The position numbers and the translations under genes were made by a program. Shown here in pieces: positions 45,301-53,150 of a DNA stretch of 64,000 nucleotides. Below the pieces are notes generated by a model. The model had not been told where the DNA came from and ran no database searches. It saw nothing but the letters and a program-made list of their open reading frames with translations. Location of the stretch: the NCBI RefSeq assembly GCF_017874395.1, contig NZ_JAGGLJ010000009.1, positions 1 to 64,000 on the forward strand, read 5' to 3'. Source of the DNA: Peptoniphilus stercorisuis. Its GTDB lineage: Bacteria; Bacillota; Clostridia; Tissierellales; Peptoniphilaceae. The stretch's first letter is position 1; each line of letters opens with the position of its first letter.

Positions 45301-46920
45301 TCAATATTGCTTGTAAATAAACTCTGTAGATACATATCCCTTAGAATATATTACAAAGTAAACTATAAATAAAACAGCTAGTAGAATATAAATAAATTGA
45401 ATAAAGCCATTTCTCTTTTCAAAGCGCTTCATTAAATTTATTCCTCTTTCTGTTTGAAAATCTACATAGAAAAGAATAAATATAGACACAAGCATTATAA
45501 TCCAATTTAGTTGTGAAATTTCAAAAGTTCTAAATAAATCTATATTTACAGATTTAAGATTAAAATTTAAAAATGTATGTTTTATCATTGAAATTGCAAC
45601 CTTAAATCCTGATGCTCTTGTAAAAAATCTACCAATACAAACTAAAATATTAGTACGAATAATCATAAAAAGTCTATAATATAGCTTTTCATCATCTATT
45701 CTAAGTATTGATTTTATTTTAGTATAATTACTTTCTAAAAGTAGTGATAGTGAGATTATAGTACCATTCCACAGACCAAAGGCAATATATTTAAAACCAG
45801 CACCATGCCATATACCAACTATAAAATAAATTAAATAAGTTGATATGCAAAGTGATAGGAATTTACCCTTTTCTGGACCAAAAATTTTCCTGCCCTTTTT
45901 ATTTAATTTAACAAGGGGTTTTGATAAATTTAGTGGATAAAATAAATAATCCTTAAGCCAAGTTCCCAGTGTAATATGCCATCTTCTCCAGAAATCTGAA
46001 ATAGATGTTGCAAAGAAAGGTTGCTTAAAGTTAATACTCATTTTTATACCAAATATTTGAGATATACCACGAACTATATCAATTCCACCAGAAAAATCTG
46101 TATAAATTTGTATTCCATAACAAAGTATAGATAAAAATACAATTGCTCCAGGATAGGAAGTATAATCTTTAAATACTGTATTTACAATGACTCCAATTTT
46201 ATCTGAAATTAATATTTTTTTGAAATAACCCCAGATTACAAGTTGAAGTCCATATTTTATTTCGTCATAATTAATACTATGTTTTTTATAAAGTTGTTCT
46301 GATAATTTATAATATCTTCCAATAGGTCCTTGTATCATTTGTGGAAAATAGGACACAAAAAGGGCATATTTAAAGATATTTCTCTGTGAATTATACTTAC
46401 CTCTATAAATATCAATAACATATCCAATAGATTGAAATATATAAAAAGAAATTCCAAGTGGAAGTATTATATTACTTAGACTATTTGGAATAATAATATT
46501 TGTAAGATTTCCATCTATGTTAAATTTTAAAAGTATTGAATTTATAATAGAGTAAATATAAGCACTGTATTTAAAAATAGCAAGCATTCCAAAATTAATT
46601 AAAATTGCAAATAAAAGATGCTTTTTTTTAATATTATCAACTTGCTCTTTTTTCTTTTTTATCTGAGTTCTTGGAAGTATTTCCTTATTTTCTTTTTTAA
46701 AAGCTTTAAACTCTCTATTTAATTTATCAATTTTATTAGCTGCAAAATAAGTAGTTAATGTAGTTATTAATAAATATATAATAGAAATTGGCCCTGATAT
46801 AAAATAAAAGGCATAACTTGCAATAAGTAATAATTGCCACTGAAGTCTTCTAAGAGGACCATAGTAGAAAAATGCAAGTAAGCTTATAAAAACCAAAAAT
46901 TCAGCTGACAATAAGGACAT
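45301..46920 (-). CDS. dltB: MBOAT O-acyltransferase, DltB/AlgI-like
   Basis: 539 residues, longer than classic DltB (about 400) and nearer AlgI in size. About 11 membrane segments. The MBOAT core has GLQLVIWGYFKKILISDKIG, IYTDFSGGIDIVRGISQIFGI and SDFWRRWHITLGTWLKDYLFYPLNL, with the invariant catalytic His in YFIVGIWHGAGFKYIAFGLWNG. The family moves acyl groups across or at the membrane onto extracytoplasmic hydroxyls. In this operon it would receive the acyl group from DltC. The extra C-terminal segments end in LAVLFIVYFVIYSKGYVSTEFIYKQY, matching the FxYFxF-type C-terminus of DltB/AlgI only loosely. It lies two bases after dltC. Confidence 0.88.
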   Translation of the reverse strand: MSLLSAEFLVFISLLAFFYYGPLRRLQWQLLLIASYAFYFISGPISIIYLLITTLTTYFAANKIDKLNREFKAFKKENKEILPRTQIKKKKEQVDNIKKKHLLFAILINFGMLAIFKYSAYIYSIINSILLKFNIDGNLTNIIIPNSLSNIILPLGISFYIFQSIGYVIDIYRGKYNSQRNIFKYALFVSYFPQMIQGPIGRYYKLSEQLYKKHSINYDEIKYGLQLVIWGYFKKILISDKIGVIVNTVFKDYTSYPGAIVFLSILCYGIQIYTDFSGGIDIVRGISQIFGIKMSINFKQPFFATSISDFWRRWHITLGTWLKDYLFYPLNLSKPLVKLNKKGRKIFGPEKGKFLSLCISTYLIYFIVGIWHGAGFKYIAFGLWNGTIISLSLLLESNYTKIKSILRIDDEKLYYRLFMIIRTNILVCIGRFFTRASGFKVAISMIKHTFLNFNLKSVNIDLFRTFEISQLNWIIMLVSIFILFYVDFQTERGINLMKRFEKRNGFIQFIYILLAVLFIVYFVIYSKGYVSTEFIYKQY

Positions 46921-46922
46921 TT

Positions 46923-47153
46923 TTATTCCTTATCTAATTCTTCAATTAGTAATTCAAGATCATCTAAATTGTTGAAATTTTCAGGAAGAATATCTTCAAC
47001 ACCAATTTTAACATCTAATTCTTCTTCAATTTCAAGAATTAAATTTACTATGTCAAAAGAATCTAATATACCATCATCAACTAGTTTCATATCGTCACTA
47101 TAGTCAATATCTGGTCTAACTTCATTTAATATTTCAATTAATTTTTCTTTCAT
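46923..47153 (-). CDS. dltC: D-alanyl carrier protein DltC
   Basis: 76 residues of acyl-carrier-protein fold. The phosphopantetheine-bearing Ser lies in VDDGILDSFDIVNLILEIEEEL (about residue 32), and the following DVKIGVEDILPENFNNLDDLELLIEEL is typical. DltC carries the DltA-activated amino acid as a thioester to DltB. It sits between the GNAT gene (3 bases) and dltB (2 bases). Confidence 0.92.
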   Translation of the reverse strand: MKEKLIEILNEVRPDIDYSDDMKLVDDGILDSFDIVNLILEIEEELDVKIGVEDILPENFNNLDDLELLIEELDKE

Positions 47154-47156
47154 TAT

Positions 47157-47951
47157 TTAAACCTCTTTCATAAAAATTTTAGATTTAATTTTAGTTTCTT
47201 TAAAATTCATCTTTTTATATACATTTATTGCACTTATATTATTATCTAGTACGAAAAGATCAATTTTTTTAATATTTTCACAACTGCTATATTCTATAAA
47301 GGAAGATAAAATTTTACTTCCATATCCCATATTTTTATATTTGTTAAAAACACAGAAATGATCAATTGTAAAAATATTTCTTTTCTTGCTAAATTCAATA
47401 AATCCAACTAGTTCATTATAATCTATATGGGGAAAAATTTCATTATTTTCAATAGATTTTAAAAGCTCATCTTTTCTTTTAATACAGCCATAGTAGGGAT
47501 TGAAATTTTCTAAAATACAATTATATATTTCATCTAAAAAAGAATTATCTATTTTTTCAAAATCAAAATTTCTATCTATATTATTAAGATCTAAACTAAG
47601 ACTCGTTCTATTATTTAATTCTTTAAAATTCATTTTATTTAAAATATCTTCTATAGAAGAGTCATATCTTAAAGTATTATAAGAATATTCAAAGACTATA
47701 TTTTTGTCTATTGAGAAGTTAAAATTATTATCTTCTTTAATTAAATAATAATATCCCAAATAGTGAGTATCTCTATCTACTAATATAATAAGATTGTCCT
47801 TATCACTTATATAATAGAGATTTTGTTCTAAAATATATTTTTCTAGTGAACTTGGATTTTGTAAAAAGTTCATAAAATGTTTTTTATTAAAATAAATATT
47901 AATAAGGCTATTTAGCTCATTAATAGAATTAATTTTTTTTATAATAATCAT
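47157..47951 (-). CDS. GNAT family acetyltransferase inserted in the dlt-like operon
   Basis: 264 residues with a complete C-terminal GNAT domain: IFTIDHFCVFNKYKNMGYGSKILSSFIEYSS (motif A, with R/Q-x-x-G-x-G replaced by K-N-M-G-Y-G) and IDLFVLDNNISAINVYKKMNFKETK. The N-terminal half is a diverged, probably second GNAT-like lobe. It starts inside dltA (23-base overlap, AAAGG before ATG) and is three bases before dltC, so it is firmly part of the operon. Standard dlt operons lack such a gene. It could acetylate an amino-acid or sugar used by the pathway, but no substrate is evident. Confidence 0.8.
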   Translation of the reverse strand: MIIIKKINSINELNSLINIYFNKKHFMNFLQNPSSLEKYILEQNLYYISDKDNLIILVDRDTHYLGYYYLIKEDNNFNFSIDKNIVFEYSYNTLRYDSSIEDILNKMNFKELNNRTSLSLDLNNIDRNFDFEKIDNSFLDEIYNCILENFNPYYGCIKRKDELLKSIENNEIFPHIDYNELVGFIEFSKKRNIFTIDHFCVFNKYKNMGYGSKILSSFIEYSSCENIKKIDLFVLDNNISAINVYKKMNFKETKIKSKIFMKEV

Positions 47952-49437
47952 CCTTTAATTTATTTCTATTGATTTTTCCATTATTTGTATAGGGCATAGT
48001 ATCAAGTTTTATTAATTTATTTGGATACATATATTTTGGGATTTTTCCCTTTAGTTTTATGAAAATATCACGTCTTGAAAGTTCAATGCCTGTATATATA
48101 AATACAATTAGTTGATTGTCCTTATCATAAATACAAATACCTTCTTGAACCTCATCTAAGGTTTTAAGTGCAAATTCAATTTCACCAAGCTCAATTCTAT
48201 TTCCCATATGTTTTATTTGATTATCACGCCTTGATACAAATACTAACTCTCCTAGATCATTGTATTTTGCAAGATCACCTGTTTTATAAATAATATCCCT
48301 ATAGGATTTATTATTTGGATTTTGAATAAAGGATTTATCAGTCTTTTCAAAATCATTATAATATCCCATAGAAACAGCAGTACCACGAATAGCTATTTCT
48401 CCAATACCATCATTAATAATATTATTATTTTCATCAAGTAAAAAAACTTCCATATTTTTACAAGCACGACCTAAGGGAATAGCTTCATCCTTTGAAAACT
48501 CACGATCTACAATATAATACATTGCATCAACAGTGCACTCACTAGGTCCATATAAATTGACATAAAGAGCATTTAGATTTTTCTTCCAAATATTTAGCTC
48601 CTTAGTGTGAAGAGCTTCTCCTGCAAAGATAACTTTATTTACACTTTGAAGTTTTTCTATATCAAAAACAGAAGAATTAGACAATATATTAATAGCACTA
48701 ACAGCCCAAAGTAGAGAAGTTACCTTTTTTTCATTTAAAAATTTAACTAAATTTAAAGGAGTTAAAAATAATTGCTTTGGAATTATCTCCATTTTAGCTC
48801 CAGCAAAGGCCATTATATAAATATCCTTAGTAGCACCATCAAAGTAAAAAGGACTTTGATTTGCCAAAATATCATCACTTGTAAAATTAAATGTATCTAC
48901 AAGCCAAAGTCCAAGATCAATAACCATCTTGTGACTTATGACAACACCCTTTGGCACACCAGTAGAACCTGATGTCATAATAAGATAACAAGGATCTATA
49001 TCAAGGGATTTATCTCGAGTTTCTTTTAAATTTATTTCATCTATATCATTTAAAACAATATCTTCAAAATCAAAAACTTTACTATTAGAATCTACAAAGG
49101 GATTATTTTTAGTAATTGAAATAGAGCAAATTGGCTCAATAGTATTAATCATATTTTCAATTCTAATAAGAGGAGTTTCTCCATCTATAGGAACATAAAA
49201 ATTGCCACTATATAAAACTCCAAAAAAAGCTACAATTGATTTTAAGCTCTTTTGAACTTCTACGAAAATTGGTTGATTTCTCTTTTTATCTAAATTTTCA
49301 TATAAAAAAGAACCTATTTTTTTACTTTGATTTATAAGTTCTTCAAAAGTAATAAATTCATTATTGTCTGAAATAGCAATTTTTTTTGGATAGTTTTTTG
49401 CTGTTTCTTCTAAATACTCTAAAACACTTAATTTCAC
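47929..49437 (-). CDS. dltA: D-alanine--D-alanyl carrier protein ligase DltA
   Basis: About 502 residues, an AMP-forming adenylation enzyme. It has A3 YLIMTSGSTGVPKGVVISHK, A5 NLYGPSECTVDAMYYIVD, A7 YKTGDLAKYNDLGELVFVSRRDNQIKHMGNRIELGEIE and A10 MPYTNNGKINRNKL. DltA activates D-alanine with ATP and loads it on DltC. The start is taken as GTG at 49437 since AGAGGTGA lies just upstream; the in-frame GTG at 49446 overlaps that site. No dltX-sized gene is seen upstream. The operon order is dltA-GNAT-dltC-dltB-dltD/deacetylase and it runs head-on to replication. The actual activated amino acid is not proven by the sequence. Confidence 0.88.
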   Translation of the reverse strand: MKLSVLEYLEETAKNYPKKIAISDNNEFITFEELINQSKKIGSFLYENLDKKRNQPIFVEVQKSLKSIVAFFGVLYSGNFYVPIDGETPLIRIENMINTIEPICSISITKNNPFVDSNSKVFDFEDIVLNDIDEINLKETRDKSLDIDPCYLIMTSGSTGVPKGVVISHKMVIDLGLWLVDTFNFTSDDILANQSPFYFDGATKDIYIMAFAGAKMEIIPKQLFLTPLNLVKFLNEKKVTSLLWAVSAINILSNSSVFDIEKLQSVNKVIFAGEALHTKELNIWKKNLNALYVNLYGPSECTVDAMYYIVDREFSKDEAIPLGRACKNMEVFLLDENNNIINDGIGEIAIRGTAVSMGYYNDFEKTDKSFIQNPNNKSYRDIIYKTGDLAKYNDLGELVFVSRRDNQIKHMGNRIELGEIEFALKTLDEVQEGICIYDKDNQLIVFIYTGIELSRRDIFIKLKGKIPKYMYPNKLIKLDTMPYTNNGKINRNKLKDDYYKKN

Positions 49438-49524
49438 AGCTTTCACCTCTAAAATAATATATCATAATTTCATATTTATTAAAAGTTTAGACCTATTAAA
49501 AAACTCTATAAAATCTTTTAAATA

Positions 49525-49556
49525 TTGACTTATAAAAACTTTGTAGTATATATAAT
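49525..49556 (+). promoter_or_regulatory. Promoter of the FNR-type regulator gene
   Basis: TTGACT at 49525-49530 and TATATAAT-like -10 beginning at 49547 with a 16-bp spacer, 20 bases before the TTG start. It lies in the 138-bp divergent gap shared with dltA. Confidence 0.55.
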
Positions 49557-49575
49557 AATAAAAGGAAGTGATTAT

Positions 49576-50256
49576 TTGAGTGGTAATTGCAATAGATGTG
49601 GTGAAGAGCTATGTACTAAAAATATTATTATGTTTAGAAGTCTTCCAATGGAAATTCAAAGAAAACTTATATTAAGGGCAAAACATATTGATTATAAAAA
49701 AAATGATATTATTATAAATGAAAATGATAAATTAGACAGTATTCTTATTATAAGAGAGGGAAAAATAAAATTAAATAAATATGATCTTCAAGGTAAGGAA
49801 TATATTTTTGATATTTTAATTAAGGGAGATAGCATTGGAGAAGAATTATTCTTTGAAGAGATGAATTATCCCTATAATTGTATTGCAGTTGAAGATGTTA
49901 AAATTTGTAAATTTAGTAAAAGTTCCTTTATTGATTTAATTAAAAAAGAGCCGGAAACAGCACTTGATATTATGAAAAATTTAAATAGAAAATTAATTAT
50001 TTCTAATGAAAATTTATCTATACTTCATGAAAATAATGCGCTAAAAAAAGTTGCAATGTTTTTAATATATAGAAGTAAAAGACTTGAAGATAAAGAAATA
50101 CATTTGTCAATTGATGATATTGCTGCAATTATAAATCTAAGAAGAGAGACAGTAAGTAGAAAGATAAGTGAGCTTCAAGAAGAGAAAATAGTTGAAAGAG
50201 TTGGAAATAAAAAAATAAAAATATTAAATATAAAAAAATTAGAAGAATTATTATAA
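49576..50256 (+). CDS. Crp/Fnr family transcriptional regulator, FNR-like with N-terminal cysteines
   Basis: 226 residues. The N-terminus has C5-x2-C8-x4-C13 (CNRCGEELC), suited to an iron-sulphur cluster. The cyclic-nucleotide-binding-like beta-roll follows (IIINENDKLDSILIIREGKIKLNKYDLQGKEYIFDILIKGDSIGEELFF). The C-terminal HTH, LSIDDIAAIINLRRETVSRKISELQEEKIVER, carries the E-T-x-S-R that in E. coli FNR reads TTGAT half-sites. A perfect TTGAT-TTAA-ATCAA site lies two bases past its stop codon, before the NO-detoxification operon. The start is TTG at 49576 after AAGGAAGTGA. It probably senses O2 or NO and controls the next operon. Confidence 0.9.
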   Translation: MSGNCNRCGEELCTKNIIMFRSLPMEIQRKLILRAKHIDYKKNDIIINENDKLDSILIIREGKIKLNKYDLQGKEYIFDILIKGDSIGEELFFEEMNYPYNCIAVEDVKICKFSKSSFIDLIKKEPETALDIMKNLNRKLIISNENLSILHENNALKKVAMFLIYRSKRLEDKEIHLSIDDIAAIINLRRETVSRKISELQEEKIVERVGNKKIKILNIKKLEELL

Positions 50257-50257
50257 G

Positions 50258-50271
50258 TTGATTTAAATCAA
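50258..50271 (+). promoter_or_regulatory. FNR box
   Basis: TTGATTTAAATCAA is a perfect match to the FNR consensus TTGAT-N4-ATCAA. A TAATAT/TATAGA -10 lies at about 50294-50302, which would put the site near -41.5 (class II activation geometry). Confidence 0.85.
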
Positions 50272-50276
50272 TGTTT

Positions 50277-50339
50277 AAACCTTCTTTAAGACTTAATATA
50301 GAGATATAAAAGATATTAAGTTTTAAAGAGGGTTTTTTT
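50277..50339 (+). terminator. 23-bp terminator stem overlapping the next operon's promoter and RBS
   Basis: Arms 50277-50299 and 50313-50335 pair along 23 positions with only two G-U wobbles and a 13-base loop, followed by T7 (50333-50339). It is the terminator of the FNR-type gene. The right arm holds AAAGAGGG (50325-50332), the ribosome-binding site of the DUF1858 gene, whose ATG starts at 50340. The left arm and loop hold the likely -10 element. Confidence 0.8.
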
Positions 50340-50522
50340 ATGATAACAAAAGATAAAAATATTAAAGATATAGTTGAAGAATATCCAAAAACAATAAAAG
50401 TATTATTAAATTTTAAAATAAATCCCTTTACTTTAGAAAAAAGATCAATTGAAATAATGGCAAAGGAAAGAAAATTGGATATAAATAAAGTAGTAGAATG
50501 TTTAAATAAAAATGCCATTTGA
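50340..50522 (+). CDS. DUF1858 domain small protein
   Basis: 60 residues: ITKDKNIKDIVEEYPKTIKVLLNFKINPFTLEKRSIEIMAKERKLDINKVVECLNKN fits the DUF1858 fold found alone or at the N-terminus of ScdA/RIC-type iron-sulphur repair proteins. The central Cys pair of many members is replaced (NFKINPF). It starts directly after the T-run of the preceding hairpin, with AAAGAGGG as site. Its TGA stop is 21 bases before the flavodiiron start. It is likely an accessory in nitrosative-stress response (inference). Confidence 0.8.
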   Translation: MITKDKNIKDIVEEYPKTIKVLLNFKINPFTLEKRSIEIMAKERKLDINKVVECLNKNAI

Positions 50523-50542
50523 TTTTAATAAGGAGGAGTAAA

Positions 50543-51730
50543 GTGAAAAAGTTAGTAAAAAATAATGTAAGTTGGGTTGGATATATTGATTGGGAACTTG
50601 AAAGCTTTCATGGCGATGACTATTCAATAATAAATGGTTCTAGTCAAAATTCCTACTTAATTCAAGAGGAAAAAAATGTCTTAATAGATACAGTTTGGGC
50701 TCCACATAGATTTGAATTTATTGACAATTTAAAAAAAGAAATCAATTTAAAAGATATTGATTTTATAGTTGCAAATCATGGAGAAGTAGATCATTCAGGG
50801 GCTTTAGTTGATCTTATGAAGGAAATTCCAGATACTCCTATTTACTGTACAGCAAATGCAGTAAAAAGTATTGAGGGACAATATGGAAAACATGGATGGA
50901 ATTTTAAAACTGTAAAAACAGGTGATAGTGTAGATATTGGAAATGGCAAAAAACTTATTTTTGTAGAGATGAAAATGCTTCATTGGCCAGATAGTATGGC
51001 AACTTATATGACAAGTGACAATATTTTGTTTTCAAATGATGCCTTTGGACAACATTATGCAGTAGAAGAACTTTTTAATGATAGAGCAGATAAATGTCTA
51101 CTTGAGAAGGAAGCTATGAAATATTATGCAAATATTTTAAATCCTTTTTCACCTTTTGCATCAAGAAAAATAAAAGAAATAGTAGCTTTAAATCTTCCAA
51201 TTGAAATAATTGCTCCAAGTCATGGTGCTATTTGGAGAGATAATCCAATGCAAATTGTAGAAAAATATGCACTTTGGGCAGAAGAATATCAAGAAGATCA
51301 AATTACTATTGTCTATGACACTATGTGGCAAGGAACAGAGAAAATTGCACATAAAATAGCAAGTGAAGTTCATAGACTAAGTCCAAATACAGTAGTAAGA
51401 GTATTTAATTGTGCAAAATATGATAAAAATGAAATAATGACAGAGGTATTTAAATCTCGTGCAATTGCAGTTGGATCACCAACAGTTGGAAATGATATTT
51501 TATCAAGTGTTGATGGATGGATACACTTTTTAAAATCATTAAAATTTAAAAATAAAAAAGCAGCAGCTTTTGGTTGTTATGGATGGAGTGGAGAAGGTGT
51601 AAAGGTCCTACAAGAAAGACTTTTAGATGCAGGATTTGAAGTAGTAGAGGAAAATATTAAATCTCTTTGGAATCCAGATGAAGAAGATTTTGAAAAGGCA
51701 AGTTCTGTTGTAAAAGCTCTATTGAAATAG
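50543..51730 (+). CDS. fprA: Flavodiiron protein (FprA-type NO/O2 reductase)
   Basis: 395 residues. The N-terminal metallo-beta-lactamase-like diiron domain has ANHGEVDHSGALVDL (H-x-E-x-D), MLHWPDSMATYM and IAPSHGAIWRDNP. The C-terminal flavodoxin domain (about 250-395) has ITIVYDTMWQGTEKIAHKIA and IAVGSPTVGNDILSSVDGWIHFLKSLKFKNKKAAAFGCYGWSGEGVKVL. It reduces O2 to water or NO to N2O in the cytoplasm, taking electrons from ferredoxin or rubredoxin. The start is GTG at 50543 after AGGAGGAG. The 4Fe-4S ferredoxin at the end of this operon is a natural donor. Confidence 0.96.
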   Translation: MKKLVKNNVSWVGYIDWELESFHGDDYSIINGSSQNSYLIQEEKNVLIDTVWAPHRFEFIDNLKKEINLKDIDFIVANHGEVDHSGALVDLMKEIPDTPIYCTANAVKSIEGQYGKHGWNFKTVKTGDSVDIGNGKKLIFVEMKMLHWPDSMATYMTSDNILFSNDAFGQHYAVEELFNDRADKCLLEKEAMKYYANILNPFSPFASRKIKEIVALNLPIEIIAPSHGAIWRDNPMQIVEKYALWAEEYQEDQITIVYDTMWQGTEKIAHKIASEVHRLSPNTVVRVFNCAKYDKNEIMTEVFKSRAIAVGSPTVGNDILSSVDGWIHFLKSLKFKNKKAAAFGCYGWSGEGVKVLQERLLDAGFEVVEENIKSLWNPDEEDFEKASSVVKALLK

Positions 51731-51738
51731 GTGATATT

Positions 51739-52920
51739 ATGGAAAATAAGGATATTATAAAAGAAATTTTGCAAAAAATAAGTAGTGGAGAAGATTTTGA
51801 TTCTGTAGTAGAAGAATTTAAAGAGAGACTTGGAAAGGTTTCAGCTAAGGAAATTGCAGATGCTAAAAGGGAATTAATAGAAAGTGGAACTACAATTGAT
51901 GAAATTCATGAACTTTGTGATATTCATGCTGCAGTATTTGAAACTAGTATAGAAGAAATTCACAATATGCCCCTTGAAAAGATAAAAGGACATCCACTAT
52001 TTGTATTTAGTAGTGAAAATAAGGGAATTAAAAGTTTTATAGAAAATAAGCTAAATAAAAGTATAGATGATTATAAAAATAAAAATAATAAAATTGAACT
52101 GCTTGAAAATTTAAAAAAATTGTCAAAAATAGATATTCACTACAAGAGAAAAGAATTATTATTATTTCCCTATTTAGAAAAAAACAATATTATAGCACCA
52201 CCTAAGGTAATGTGGTCTGTAGATGATGAAATAAGAGATATGATTAAAAAATCAATAGAAGATCTTGAAATTGATGCCTTAGATTTTGATTTTTTAGATA
52301 CATTAATAGATAAAATATTGTCTATGATTTCAAAGGAAGATAATATTTTAAATCCTCTTTTAAAGGAAAATATAAATCACAAAGATTGGATTTTAATATC
52401 TGAAGAAAGTGAAGAAATTGGATATGTCTTTAATAAGGAAATTGAGGGTGCAACTTTATCTGATATAAGAGATTGGCAAAAAAGACAGGCAAAGGACAAT
52501 ATTATTAGTGAAATTAAATCAGGTGAGATAAATTTACCAAGTGGATTTTTTACAATAGAAGAGCTTGAGACATTACTAAATACACTTCCTGTAGATATAA
52601 CTTTTGTAGATAGTAATAATAAAGTTAGATATTTTTCTGAAAATAAAAATAGGGTATTTCCTAGAACAAGAACGATAATTGGAAGAGATGTAAGTGATTG
52701 TCATCCAAGTAAGTCAGTTCATATAGTAGAACAAATAGTAGAAGATTTTAGAAATAATAAAAAAGACAGTGAAATATTTTATATAAATAAGCCTAATATC
52801 TTTATTTTAATTAGATATTATGCTCTAAGAAATAAAGAAAATAAATATCTAGGAGTATTAGAAGTAACAGAAGAAATTTCAGAACTTCGCTCATTAGAGG
52901 GAAGTAAGACTTTAATGTAA
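51739..52920 (+). CDS. DUF438 / hemerythrin-like / PAS domain protein
   Basis: 393 residues. An N-terminal DUF438 domain (KDIIKEILQKISSGEDFDSVVEEFKERLGKVSAKEIADAKRELIESGTTIDEIHELCDIHAAVFE) is followed by a hemerythrin-like helical part with HPLFVF, HYKRKELLLFPYLEKN and EDNILNPLLKENINHKDW, which hold candidate iron ligands. The C-terminal PAS domain runs from about residue 275 (NTLPVDITFVDSNNKVRYFSENKNRVFPRTRTIIGRDVSDCHPSKSVHIV). Such proteins accompany NO/O2 detoxification genes and may sense or bind O2/NO. It is eight bases after fprA, with the ferredoxin ten bases downstream. Confidence 0.88.
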   Translation: MENKDIIKEILQKISSGEDFDSVVEEFKERLGKVSAKEIADAKRELIESGTTIDEIHELCDIHAAVFETSIEEIHNMPLEKIKGHPLFVFSSENKGIKSFIENKLNKSIDDYKNKNNKIELLENLKKLSKIDIHYKRKELLLFPYLEKNNIIAPPKVMWSVDDEIRDMIKKSIEDLEIDALDFDFLDTLIDKILSMISKEDNILNPLLKENINHKDWILISEESEEIGYVFNKEIEGATLSDIRDWQKRQAKDNIISEIKSGEINLPSGFFTIEELETLLNTLPVDITFVDSNNKVRYFSENKNRVFPRTRTIIGRDVSDCHPSKSVHIVEQIVEDFRNNKKDSEIFYINKPNIFILIRYYALRNKENKYLGVLEVTEEISELRSLEGSKTLM

Positions 52921-52930
52921 GGAGGCAGTT

Positions 52931-53122
52931 ATGGAAGTAAAAATTGACAAAGATTTATGTATTGGCTGTGGAATTTGTGAAGGTGTAAATTCAGAAATTT
53001 TTGAAATTAATGATGATATGAAGGCAGTTGCACATAATGAAAATGTAAATGATTCAAATATTTCAGATGTTGATGAAGCAATTTCATCTTGTTCAGTATC
53101 AGCAATAAGTAAGGAAGAATAA
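52931..53122 (+). CDS. Ferredoxin, single [4Fe-4S] cluster
   Basis: 63 residues: CIGCGIC near residue 11 plus a distal Cys in SSCSVSAI supply four ligands for one [4Fe-4S] cluster. The usual Pro after the last Cys is Ser. AAGGAGG precedes the ATG. It lies last in the flavodiiron operon and is a likely electron donor. The terminator at 53123-53148 follows. Confidence 0.92.
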   Translation: MEVKIDKDLCIGCGICEGVNSEIFEINDDMKAVAHNENVNDSNISDVDEAISSCSVSAISKEE

Positions 53123-53150
53123 ATAGGGACCTTTAAAGGTCCTTATTTTG
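53123..53150. terminator. Bidirectional terminator
   Basis: AGGGACCTTT / AAAGGTCCTT stem between the converging ferredoxin and AraC-type genes. Confidence 0.8.
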
